A DNA stretch of 64,000 nt from Macrotrachela quadricornifera. Its lineage: Eukaryota; Rotifera; Eurotatoria; Philodinida; Philodinidae. The stretch spans positions 100,092 through 164,091 of the forward strand of contig JAJEKB010021945.1 of assembly GCA_022393335.1 (NCBI GenBank), written 5' to 3'. Each line of letters starts with the position of its first letter. Position 1 is the stretch's first letter. Of the stretch, positions 1 through 15,872 are shown piece by piece. A program made the translations under genes and the position numbers. Under the pieces are notes generated by a model. It searched no databases, was not told the origin of the DNA, and saw only the letters and a list, made by a program, of their open reading frames with translations.

Positions 1-201
1 ACATATGAATTTGAGTTAATTCTATTGCTTTGATATAAAGTTGATATTGGAATAAAATATTTATTCAAAAGATAGTCTTGATTATCACCAACACGAAAAC
101 GAAAAAGAAAAAGAACATAAAACAAATAATACAATATTTTTATTTTATCTGTCAAAACCAAACGTCCCTTTTAATTATTTAAAATTGATTAAAAATAAAA
201 A
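1..201. other. AT-rich flank, downstream of JNK
   Basis: This stretch contains no supported gene. It lies immediately 3' of the JNK stop codon (that gene is on the minus strand) and probably holds its 3' UTR. Confidence 0.5.
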
Positions 202-5071
<4,870 letters not shown>

Positions 5072-5179
5072 ATGTGGTTTTTTTTTTTTTTTTTTTCTTT
5101 TTTTTCTTTTGTAAATAAAATGATGTTTAATACAAGATATACAAATAAAGAAAAAAAAAAAGAAGAAGAAGAAGAAAGG
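5072..5179. terminator. Shared 3' region of convergent HIPK and bZIP genes
   Basis: Only 108 bp separates the two stop codons. On the plus strand there is a long T tract followed by AATAAA at about 5114 and again at about 5143, candidate poly(A) signals for HIPK. Read on the minus strand, an ATTAAA variant is present (plus-strand TTTAAT at about 5127). The two 3' UTRs very probably overlap. Confidence 0.5.
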
Positions 5180-6658
5180 TCACTGTTTAATTGAAGATTC
5201 ATATTGAATTAATTTCATTTTAAGTTTTTGATTTTCTCTTTTTAAATCTTCAACTTGTTTTTTTAATTGTTCACTTTCACGTTCTAAAAAATCAGCACGT
5301 AATGCTATTTGATTTTCTTTCATTCGTCTTGCATCACGTGATCTTTTAGCAGCTAAATTATTTTTTCTTCGTCGTGCCCAATATTTTTCATCTTTTAATT
5401 CATCTGGAACAAACTGCTAAAAAGAAAATATTTGAATATGAATAAAATAATTTAAGAAACACACTTTCGATTGATGTTGATTTGATTTTCGAGATTTTTT
5501 ATATTGTTTTGTATTTTGATGTTTTGATGATGTATCATCTTGAGAATATTTTCTTGATGAACTTGATGATTGATGACCTATATTTAGAAAAAATTAAATT
5601 AAATTAAAAAAAAAATGTTTTTTGTTTTACTAATTGAATCATCTAATGGTGATTTAGCTGGTGCAGCTTGCATAGGTGAATGAAGTATAAGTGTATCTTG
5701 ATTTTGATTTGGAGAATTTGAACTTGTTTGTTCAACATGTTCAAATTGATTTGAAAATGATTCAATATCATTTAAATTTAAATTATTTTCACAAAGAAAT
5801 TCATCAATATCAATATTTTCAACTTTAAAATTTCCATTTGTTGTTGAATTAAGACTTTTATCATTATGTAATGTTGTTGATGATGTACCAACATTATTTA
5901 AACCATTTGTATTAACAGCACTATATAATTGATCTTTATCCCATAAATTTGGACCAAGAAATGCTGAAGAATTCCATCCTACTTTTGATGTTAAATCATT
6001 TGATAAGATTTGTTTATCAGATTTTACTAAAACAAAATAAAAAATAAAAATAAATTATATTTATATATATATATATATCATACACTGATCATCATCTTCT
6101 GAAAAAGGAAAATTATTAAATAAAAGTTCAGCTAATTCAGTATTATCTAATAAACATTTTAATGTTGATGTTGGAAAATTTGTTTGTGTACTATTTAACA
6201 TCTCTTCGAGGGTAGTTTTTTATATTAAATGAATAAACGACGCAAATCTTCTTGTTTTTTTTTTTTCTTAACTAAGATCACAAAGTACAAAAGTACAAAG
6301 AACGAGAAAGAAAATATATTTTCTTCTTTATATACTCTTTTCTTTTATAACGAATAAAAAAAATTTACGAGTACCTTTCCTTATGATATAGAGATATATA
6401 CTTACAATCAACATTAGTTAGTTGTTGTTGTTGTTGTTGTTGTGGTTGTTGTTGTTGCTGTTGTTGTTGTTGTTGTTGGTATGGATAATGTTGATTTCTT
6501 TGTTGATGTGAATGAATTGATGAATAATTTGAATGTTGAGAATAAAATGGTACTTGTTGATGATGAATTGAATTTCCATAGATTTGTTGAACTTGTTTTA
6601 TTCCAACATTATTTCCAACATATGTTGAACCTACAAATCCATAATGCGGATGCATCAT
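5180..6658 (-). CDS. PAR-type bZIP transcription factor (HLF/TEF/DBP/Pdp1 family)
   Basis: A DNA-binding bZIP factor of the proline-and-acidic-rich family, which binds TTAYRTAA-like sites as dimers in circadian and metabolic control. Exons: 6406-6658, 5631-6026, 5465-5577 and 5180-5416; total 999 nt, 332 aa. The first exon starts [10 protein letters not shown] and ends in a Gln tract. Exon 2 carries the family N-terminal marks [15 protein letters not shown] and [12 protein letters not shown]. The last exon has the PAR-family extended basic region [35 protein letters not shown], then a leucine zipper to the end IKQ. Convergent with HIPK. A possible second first exon lies at 6084-6203. The family call is firm; the choice of first exon rests on frame only (exon ends GTT GAT T, joining TA AAA TCT). 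Confidence 0.9.
6084..6203 (-). other. Possible alternative first exon of the PAR bZIP gene, frame-broken as read
   Basis: Between the two assigned exons lies a coding-like stretch. One frame reads [17 protein letters not shown] then FPFSEDDDQ and ends at a donor (CAGT|gtatg at 6084/6083) in the same phase as exon 1a, so it would splice in frame to exon 2. The nearest ATG (6203) gives MLNSTQT and then leaves that frame at an A5T4 run (about 6175-6183): two extra bases. Either this is a sequencing or assembly indel in a real alternative N-terminus, or the exon is untranslated or decayed. Confidence 0.4.
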
Positions 6659-8189
6659 CAAACACTAACTACGTTCAACGACGCAGTTACGTATTATTTT
6701 CGTAATGTTGTTGTTGGACGAGCATCGTTCACTGCCCTCGACGATAGAGAGAGAGAGAAAAAAAAAAAAGAAAAAAGAAAAAAAAGCAGTTGGTGTTCCC
6801 TTAGCTGCAACAATTGTACTCGTTGCGATAGCCGATATAACGTCCATCGGTCGCAGTTTTTTTTCTTCTTTCTTTGTATTGAGCTCGACCGATAGAAAGA
6901 AAGGAAAAAGAAGAATTATGAAATGTTTATGACCGATTCTCTCTCTCTCTGACGTGAAAAGAAGGTTTGTTGAATATGGTATATATGTGCCCGTTTGTTG
7001 ACCTATGTTTCTTTCCTGTATTCTCTAAAATATGTTGCGTCGTCATCGTTGTGTGTGTGTATGTGTAATGTCCACAATTATTATCGAACTCTCTGGCTCG
7101 ACCGACCACTCTTAAGGGTCGTCATTTTTTTTGTTCTACCAATAGTTTTATTCTGATCATAAGAAATCTTTCTTTCTTTCCATATATATATATATATACA
7201 TATATTTCGATATTTTGCAATATGACCTACAAATCAAAATAAGAATGGTTTTTTTATATTTCTTAATAGGATAATATCGATTTTTTTTAATTAAAAAAAT
7301 AAATCTTTATAAAGAATAATATTTTTAAAATAATCAATATTAATTGTTTTGATTGTCTTTAAAAAAGAATTAATAATTAAAAGAATATTTATGTTAATAA
7401 ATACATTCAGTTAAACATAGAAACTTACATTGTTTATGTTATATTGACTTAACTTAAATACAAAATTATTGATTTTGCACTAGATTTTATATTTATCTAC
7501 TGTAAATAGACGATCTTATTATTTTATACTTTTTGTTATACATAAGACAAAACTATAAAGATTAAAAATTTATTGAAAAAGTAAACATATATTAATGAAC
7601 TTGAAGATTTTTTGAATATCATACGAACAAAAAAAATTGGAAATCGACAATTTTTATTATTCAAAAAAAGAAAACTCCTATTAAATCATCTTAATTATAA
7701 ATTGATTAATTAAACAAAAATTTTTGGAAAAGAAATTCTTTACTAATCAGAAATTCTAATGTAGCCAATTGATAACAAAAACATTTATCTGTCGATGTAG
7801 GCAAGATCGATCCTTCCATCTCATTCTATTGAACAGTTATCAGTATCTCGAGGATGTGAATGCAACTATAGTAATCATTTGAGTTCGGACTTATTTTTAT
7901 ATAGTGAATAAAAAGATCGAGAAAGCGTTGATAGACAAATCAGCGTTTGGACTCGAAATATCGACTATTTTATAAATTAGTTTACCATAGATCCTTCATA
8001 GTTTGATTTAAAAAATTACATTTTATGATAAAACTTGTTCAAATCTTCGGATCGGAAAGTTATAATAAAGTTGATTTGTCTATTAATTCTTCCGCAATCT
8101 TTTTATTATATAAATATTATCCCGGACTCAATTGATTAAAACTAAAAATAAATCTTTCCATTCAACCCAACCTACAAGGGAATATTTCC
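6659..8189. other. Upstream region of the bZIP gene and intergenic DNA
   Basis: No gene is supported. 6700-7130 is richer in GC and in simple tracts than its surroundings (GAGAGAGAGA plus A-runs, CTCTCTCTCT, a GTGTGTGTG run) and is the likely promoter or 5' UTR region of the bZIP gene. 7180-7205 is a TA repeat. The rest is AT-rich with nothing recognised. Confidence 0.45.
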
Positions 8190-8741
8190 AAGTATCACAT
8201 CGCTTTTGATTCGAGTGTATATGCATTATGTAGGCTATAATAATCTATAAATATTCTAAAGAAAAATTTCGTTTCGCTAGCTTATTCTTGCCGAGATATT
8301 GCATTTTTATTATATATTTAAGAATAAAAGCTATAGTGCTCCTCCCAAATATTAGAAAAACTGAGTTTCAAGTTTAAGATCTTTTGTTGTTTCTATCCTA
8401 AGATACAGTTATGGTAAAATATGCTTTTGTATCGTTCATATACATCATTAAATCCCAGTGTTCTTATTTCAGACTACCAGCACTCACAAGATCTTAAACT
8501 TGAAACAACAAACTATTTTTGTTGAGGTCTATCCCTACGCAAAGTTTCTAGCCAATATTCGAAAATCAGTTTTTCTAATGTTCCGGAGGAGGACTACGGC
8601 TTTTTTTCTTCAATATATAATAAAAATGCAATATCTCGGAATAATAAGCTAGCGAAACGAATTTTTTTTAAGAATATTTATAGATCATTATGATCTATAT
8701 AATGCGCATACTGTTGACTCAAAAGCAATGTGATATTTTTG
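8190..8741. repeat. Long imperfect inverted repeat (foldback/MITE-like)
   Basis: The left arm (about 8190-8395) and right arm (about 8480-8741) are reverse complements with scattered mismatches. Shared segments include GATATTGCATTTTTATTATA, TTTCGTTTCGCTAGCTTATT and GTTTCAAGTTTAAGATC. The spacer is about 90 bp. No transposase is encoded, so it behaves like a non-autonomous foldback element. A short open frame at 8458-8652 lies in the arm and is not a gene. Confidence 0.75.
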
Positions 8742-8950
8742 GTTAGTCACAATTGGTCAAGAAAACAGAAGTAGTTGTGCTAAACGTTCTCTATGTTGGA
8801 ACCACAACCAAACAATTCACTAGACGAATACAATAATATGTTCGAAAAGAGAAGCTTAACATCCAGTTGCTAGTGATTTCCAAGCCACTCGCAGATGTTG
8901 GGCAGCGTTTCAGCAACAACGACGCTGTCCCTAAGAACATGTAATGTGGA

Positions 8951-9046
8951 ATAGTCTATCATTTTACCTGTAGTAACTGTCCATTGCATTATATAAAACA
9001 AACTGGTCGTCAAGCAACAAGACGACTGGTTGATTATGGGTATTAA
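8951..9046 (+). pseudogene. Relic of a GIY-YIG-like endonuclease from a Penelope-like retroelement
   Basis: One frame reads IVYHFTCSNCPLHYIKQTG then RQATRRLVDYGY and stops. The Cys-x2-Cys followed by Y-(I)-x-Q-T-G-R-x3-(T)R-x2 spacing is that of the GIY-YIG endonuclease at the end of Penelope-like retrotransposons (usual form YVGQTGR). Reading frames on both sides are broken, and no reverse transcriptase is visible nearby. Similarity is by motif only; the element is dead. Confidence 0.4.
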
Positions 9047-9294
9047 GAACCAAACGCACTCATAGAACCCAACGAACCACGTTCAACAAATGAATTAACT
9101 TTAAGAAGATCGGATCGCTTAAAGGATAAAGCATCTAACATAGAGAAGTAAGAGAATGACCAAGTTTATATGGAATTTAGGGGTGGGGAGACCATTAATA
9201 CGAATTTGTATAACCGGTCAGAGTTAAAATCAGCGTTAGCAGTGCATGAAGTCAAAACCAATCGTCAAATCAACTACATAGATTGGAATATTTT

Positions 9295-10023
9295 ACTTAA
9301 GGCATATCAAAAGTTCAGGCAGTGATCCCTTAATACTATATAGTAGGCTTAAATAATTTTCTTTCTATGCTATTTAATTATACTTCAATTAATATCATAA
9401 AATTAAATTATCTATAAAACCCATTTCGGTTGGTTGTACAGGGTGTGTAAAAGTGTTTTTTTCGGAGAGAAGGAGGGTGAATAATGTTGTGGTTTTAAAT
9501 AAAGTCAATAACAAATTTTATACCAAACGAAAGTGCGTAAGAAATGAGATAAATCACTATTAAATGGTAAAAGTTCTAGAAAACGCCTTATATGAAACAT
9601 AACAAATATTTAGAAATAGGGTGCATAAAAATGATTTTCTATAGAAGTAATGCTAAGTAAATTTCTAGAACTTTATTATGTTTCATATAAAATGACTAAC
9701 ACAACACTTACTATTTAATACTGATTAATCCAATATTTTGACGTACTTTCGTTTGGTATAAAATTTGTTATTGACTTTATATAAAACCACAGCATTATTT
9801 CCCTTCCTTCTCCTTTAGCAAAAAGCGTTTTTACACACCCTATACAACCAGTCGAAATGGGTTTTATAGATAATTTAATATTATGATATTAGTTGAAGTA
9901 TAATCAAATAGCATAGAAAGATAGAGCTTTTTATTCTCTATCGAACTATATAGAAAGAAAATTATTTAAGCCTATTATACAGTATTAAAGTGTCACTGCC
10001 CGAACTTTTGGTATGCTCTAAGT
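9295..10023. repeat. Long inverted repeat, about 730 bp (foldback/MITE-like)
   Basis: The arms 9295-9630 and about 9655-10023 are imperfect reverse complements. Matching blocks include TAGGCTTAAATAATTTTCTT near both ends, CCCATTTCG/CGAAATGGG, and the segment around TTTTATACCAAACGAAAGT with its complement near 9750. The outer ends read ACTTAAGGCATATCAAAAG and, inverted, ACTTAGAGCATACCAAAAG. The right arm has an insertion of about 35 bp near 9925-9960. No coding capacity is seen. Confidence 0.8.
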
Positions 10024-11551
10024 ATACAAAGATAGTTCGTATTACAAATTACGTATTAAGAAATCATTAGTGATTATGGAGTTAAAACCTGATTTGAATT
10101 CAACGGTGAGATCAATTTCATTAGTGATTTTTCCAAAAAGTGTGACAAGAAAGAAAAAAGTAAAACTTAAGACTAGAAAGGATGATCTTTCTATGGAATC
10201 ATGATGTCATCAATATACAGTCACATATTTTATTTCTCTTCGATTACATCCAATGCTTTATAGTTTCGCTTGAAAATGATGTTTTAACACAAGGAAAACT
10301 CGAGTTAAGTTATTTTGTTTTTTTTTTCTGTATGTATGTGTAAATTACTTAAATAATTTGCGTTAATAAATTTTTACTGCTGATGTAAAATCTATCATTT
10401 ATTACAGTAGTACAAATGACTTATAAGAACAGTATAGAGAACAAAATAGATAAATTGTTAAATATTATTCTCATTTTTATACTTGTTAATGTAGAAATAT
10501 TTTTATTGAACATTGTGAAAAAAGTGTCTTATCATGTGTCATTCCATGTTTAGCTATTTTTCTTATAATTTCAAATAATCTTATTATTTTACAAGTTTTT
10601 ATGGCAAATATATAATATTTCAATTAAATTATGTGTGAGTTAAGAATGATTTTATTGGCATTCAATTTAATTTTCGTTCGTGATTATGAATATTAGTTTC
10701 ACTAGTAAATGACTATTAAACATAGTCGAACTATCGTACTGCTGTATATTTAATAACAAAAATTCAGTTTCTTCTCTTAAATCATATATATTCAAATCGA
10801 GCTGAATGTGATAATAATTTTTAATCATGAAGACATGAATCATCATTTATCGTTCATATATATTGCGCACACGTTATGTACGCATTCATTCGATCATTAT
10901 TTAAAAAATACAAAAAAGAATGTCATCAATACACGAAATTATCTGAAATTCTACTTAATACCGATACACTCGAAAATGCTTTCTTTTTATTTAATAAAAT
11001 GTTGATGATTTATGACGATGAAAATCTGTCAAAAACCAACAAGTTATTATTACATATTGTTGATATTACGAAGATTTTTTGTTGTCTTGTTCTAACAGAT
11101 TAGAATAGAAATGAATTTTTTCATCTGATTATAACAGTAACAATAGTACAATCCGAATAAGAATAATTCATTGAAGATTGTTCATTCAATTAGATTTCTT
11201 TTAATAGATAATATTTTTTCATCGTATCTTATAAAACATATCTATACTTATTTAAGATGTATAGTAAACTTGAATATAATTTTTAGTTAAAAAGAAAAGT
11301 AAAGAATTCATTTAAGTTAATTTTCATTTAAAATCAATAAAAAAAAACACCAAAAGCGTTTTTTATTTTATAAAACTGCTGAAATAACAATATGTATAAT
11401 AAAAAAAACTAGTAATCTATTGTTCATAATGATTAATATCAATTGTTCTAATAGATATTAACATTTTTTTCTGTAAATATTATCTATTCAAATAAATCGT
11501 TGTATTCTTCATTCGAATATTTTGTCATTTGATTCTGTTGAATAATATTCA
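10024..11551. other. Intergenic AT-rich DNA
   Basis: Nothing is recognised except one short open frame (10876-11103), listed separately. The sequence is AT-rich without clear repeats. Confidence 0.4.
10876..11103 (+). CDS. Small open frame of uncertain status (75 aa)
   Basis: An ATG-started frame beginning MYAFIRSLFKKYKKECHQYT and ending CCLVLTD. Its amino-acid makeup is balanced and helix-friendly (LSEILLNTDTLENAFFLFNK), better than most chance frames in this DNA. There is no known motif, signal peptide or neighbour to support it. It could be a last exon or a relic of a larger gene. Confidence 0.2.
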   Translation: MYAFIRSLFKKYKKECHQYTKLSEILLNTDTLENAFFLFNKMLMIYDDENLSKTNKLLLHIVDITKIFCCLVLTD

Positions 11552-14500
11552 CTAATAATAAAGAAAAAAAATTTGAATTCGATTAAAAACTGAAATTATT
11601 CTTTTTAAACAACCTCTTTCTTCTTGCGAAATAGATATTTGTTCACTGTTATTTGATTCTATGAAAACTAAAAATAATCAACAAATATTATTATTTATTA
11701 TCATAACACATTATTTACCTTCAGTATATTCTGTACTATTCCATATTGGAACATCAAGATCATAAGATTTAAGTAAATCATCTTTAATTGTTTCAACATG
11801 TATTATTCGACATTGAAAAGTAAATTTATTTAAATCAGCTGTAGTAAGAACCGAATTAAGACTGTAAGCATGTGAATTCAAAGTAACTAATTCAAACAAT
11901 ACAAAATAAAGACTTTTAGATAAACTAAATTAAATATTACTAGTTTGATTTCCAGGCATTTTTGGACATAGTGCTTGATTAACATCAGAATTTTCTAGCA
12001 AGTCGTCTAACGTTTGTTTGATTAGCACGATTGGCTCTCTATAAAGAAATAAACAATCTATATTATAATGTTGAGTGTGTGTGTCTGTTACTGGGTCAAA
12101 GAAACACATGGCTCAATGTTCAAAGGTTAAATGAGGCTATCTGGGATAACATATTGACGATACCCTTAGACCTTCAACTGCTATAGTATGGAGGTACCCT
12201 TAAGTCCTTAGCTTCTATATTATATGAATATCCTTAGATCCTCGATCGCTATTATATGAAGATATCCATAGGTCTTCAAGAGTAATTATAATGGGTTATC
12301 CATAACTCTTCAATGGGTATTATATAGAGGCACTCATAGATCCTGAGAGGGTGTTATATGGAAGTACTCATTGATTGTCAATGACTATTACATGAGGGTA
12401 TCCTCAGGTTCTCAACAGCTGTTGTATGAAGCTACCCATAGTTCTTGAAGGTCTTTAAGGGTATAAATCGTAAGGAATGAGAGATAAAATTTAAACAATA
12501 TAAGGAGATACAGGTATATGTGATAAGTAGAGAGGGTGTATGAGATATAGTGGATGGAAGGAATAGCGGAATAAAGCTATAAGAGATAATTCCATAACAG
12601 TATAAGGCTAGACAGTGGAAGATTCCGAGGGTATAACGGTATAGGATCTGTCGATATATATAATGCGAACTTTTTGGTTGTGCATTAGCGAATGAAGGCT
12701 ATATGACAGATTGAAACTTTACAGACAAAAAGTATCCATGTAGTATGCACGGATTCTCGCTGGTACTATATAAAAACATATATTGTAAAATCATAACTTA
12801 CTCAATTGATGCCTTTTCGATACAAAGATAAGCTGGATTTGCTTTTCCTTGACCAGTAACAATATGATAAATACTGCATAAAGATCTCCCGTTAAATAAT
12901 GATATTTCAAGCCATTTAGAACGAGATGTATTTGTATGACATAATTCAGTTGGAAGCTATATATAAATCATAAATAGAAAGTTTAATAATGAACTTAGAT
13001 TTAATATAATACAAACTTCAACTTTAATGATCATGTTACATTGATTATTTTCATCAAAGCAAATTAAGTTTCCAGTAGAAGATATTATTTTAACATCTAA
13101 TATGCCAAATCTATCAATAAAAGTTTTTTTAAGATTGCTAACTAAAACAAAAATATCTTTATTAATAATATATAGTAATAAAATATCTAATCACCTCCTT
13201 GAAAGATGTTTGAAAGAATAAATTGATTTGTAGAATTTCGATTAATTTTCATAGGTTCTGATGAATGATTTAAGAAAAAACGAACAGCAAATTCTGGTTG
13301 AATAAGTTTGTAATCACGTACAAGTGCTAATGTACTTCTTTTCGACACCAATATTGCTATTAATTACAAAAAAAATAGAATTTAATTTTTTTTAAAAATA
13401 TACATACGTGATAAATTATTCGTATCAGTTGTAGGATATCGAATTAATTTAAATTTTTCGCCTTTCTTTTTTTTTGGATTTAGTTTTTTCTTAGCATACA
13501 ATTGATCAAGTCTAAAAAGATAAAATTATTAATTAATCCTCAAACGTACCCCTAAGATCCGCACAAGTCCCACTCATATTATTTCGATATTTTACATATA
13601 CAATCTATTATTAAATTATATTTCGTTCGATAAGCTTAATATGTTTAACAGAAGTATTTTAATAATATTTTTGAATGATCAAAAATATTTGATAATACAA
13701 ATGGATAATTTAGAAATCACGTTGATTTCTATATATTGTCTCCATTTCAAATACTGTTGACGTCACACTTTATCCTTATTTAACGTCGCAATTGAATACC
13801 AACTAACCTCTTAGAATCGATTGAAATGAATAAGATCATAAATCATCTTTCTTTCTTTCTATACAATGTCGTCATGATCTCTTTTGATCTTATTTGCATA
13901 TATTCTGTGTTGTATGAGTTGAGAGTATATATATATTTTGATTTCATACAACAACTTTTAAAAAAATCGAAACGTAATTCTAGCAAGCACCAGCAACCGA
14001 CCGATCCGATCCGGTAGAAGCAACTTGTTTTACTTGATCAATACACATTTTTTTTCGAAATTTTATATTCTTTGCAAAAAATTGCTCGTAAAGGTGTTTT
14101 TTTTTGGCATATCAAATATCTTGTATTGATGTTAGAAACTTCATTTCGAGATTTTTGAGATAGTTACATCCGACTACTCGTTTTAAGTAAAATTTCGCAC
14201 AATACAATAAATATTTATAATTCTGTAGCGCATTTTTATATGAAATTATGTTGTCATTTAAAGATCGCAGATTTATTCAATGTTATAATTCATCGAAGGC
14301 TTATACCTTCTTTATCATTTACAGAGTAGATCTCATACAAACATGAAAAACTAAAGCGAGGGTAACTTATCAAAAGATACATTTCATTATCATAGGATTA
14401 AAAATTATGCAGGATGATTCATGCCGGTTCAGGAAGGGAAAATCCTAATTGGTTACGGTTCTGGGGGTACACCATATAGTGATCCAAGACTTCCTTTAGC

Positions 14501-15872
14501 TGATGAATCTATCGTATTTCGGCAATAGGGGCTAATTCTTTCAGCACTGATAAAGAAATGTTCATAAGTCATATTTATTAAAAATCATTGATAAAAATTA
14601 TTTTAAAGTACTAGAAGTGTCTTACATAAAGAAATGGAACCTTTTATAGATTATGAAAAAACAATACCGAACGTGTTAAATTATAATAAAAAAAAAAAAT
14701 GTACTCACATAATTCTATAAATATTATTACCACAATTTTCAACGTTGACTGTACGACGTATAACATTTTGATAATGTTTAGTAACAATATTTAATAATTT
14801 AAAAAGACTATAATAATAATCTTTTCCAGAGAATGTAGATACCAATGCCATTTCTAATTGAATAGTTTTTGGTAAATAACCATACTGAAAGATTAAAAAT
14901 AAAATGAAAATATATTCCAAGACAAAAGTTTAAATGAAATTGATTTTTTCATATTGACAGATACGAATTTAATTCATATAGTAATGTAGATAATATGAGA
15001 AGTCAATTATATGATATATTATAGAATGAGATTCTATAAAATAAATGATCTTTAAGATGAACGTGAAAAATCAATGGTATACAAATGTCAAATAAAATAT
15101 TTTTGTTTTATTTTATATAGAATAAGATTCGTATCTGTTAATATGAAAAAACGAATTTTGATTAAACTTTTATTCTTAACTATAATTGGTACATACAACA
15201 ATTAAAGCTTGATTATTACCAAAACAATCATTAAGTGTGGTAGATCTACTTTTATCTGTTCGATTATCTAATTTATGAGCAAATGGAAATAGAAAAAATA
15301 CAGTGATAATTTTATCTAAAAATAAATTATAATGTTTATTATATTAATATTTATACAAAACTTACAATCATTATGTATTAAAGATTCATTAGTTGTTAAA
15401 TTTTGTGATTGATAATTTGTAATTAGTAATTCTTCACATTCTTCTGGAGTATCATCCGATTTTTGAAGTTTTTCCGAGAAAATTTCTTGAAGTACTTCTT
15501 CATAAGCTTGATCTAATTCAACAGTTAAATCTATAATAGGAAAAAAAACATACTAATTCTATAGATAAATTTTGCATATTAATACTATCACATTGTGTAT
15601 CTGTTTCTTCTTCTTCATTACTATCCATAATATCACTTATATGTGAGCATACTTGTATACCTTGTGGTATCATATTTATTGAATCAATCATATCCATCAC
15701 TATTAAATAACAAAACATATATATATATTCAAAAATTTTAAGAAAATTACATTGAAATTCATCAATATCATTGAAGTTGTCACTATCATCCCTATATAAA
15801 AATTATATATTTGATAGATATAAATAAAGAAAAATACGGAATAATAAATTACATAAAATATCTTACTTACAT
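11552..15872 (-). CDS. Multi-exon gene of unknown function (514 aa)
   Basis: Coding exons: 15871-15872 (AT of the ATG), 15751-15791, 15586-15699, 15366-15530, 15197-15315, 14709-14884, 13408-13511, 13195-13356, 13017-13141, 12802-12956, 11941-12038, 11719-11886 and 11552-11667; the sum is 1545 nt, a multiple of three. The start is MDDSDNFNDIDEF, an acidic N-terminus. The middle is a soluble mixed sequence (YGYLPKTIQLEMALVSTF, IDRFGILDVKIISSTG), with one Lys-rich patch (KKKLNPKKKKGEK) that could be a nuclear signal. No transmembrane segment or known catalytic motif is seen, and I do not recognise the family. Upstream exons (about 15873-15945 and 16051-16068) look like 5' UTR and contain an upstream frame MFCVEHMGYM... 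whose TGA overlaps the main start (ATGGATGA). Clean phase across 12 introns argues for a functional gene. Confidence 0.72.
12149..12454. repeat. Nine-unit 34-bp degenerate minisatellite in an intron
   Basis: Nine consecutive 34-bp units without any indel lie in the 12039-12801 intron of the unknown gene. Units begin at 12149, 12183, 12217, 12251, 12285, 12319, 12353, 12387 and 12421. Typical unit starts are ATTATATGAA, ATATTATATG and GTTATATGGA; typical middles are TATCCATAG and TACCCATAG, followed by a TCTTCAA-like run. Units differ by point changes only, so the array is old but has kept its length. Confidence 0.85.
13512..14708. other. 1.2-kb intron of the unknown gene
   Basis: The longest intron of the 514-aa gene. 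It contains an open frame at 13826-14017 that looks like chance. 14400-14530 is less AT-rich (GGTTCAGGAAGGGAAAATCC, TTCTGGGGGTACACC) and may be a transposon fragment, but no family is recognised. Confidence 0.4.

Noticed and set aside
6422..6705. Plus-strand Val-rich frame at 6442-6705
   Set aside because: It is the antisense of the Gln tract in the bZIP first exon.
15531..15585. Apparent frameshift with a 23-nt intron (15531-15553) in the unknown gene
   Set aside because: Using the donor at 15585 (GATA|gtatta) gives a 55-nt intron and restores the frame exactly; no defect is needed.
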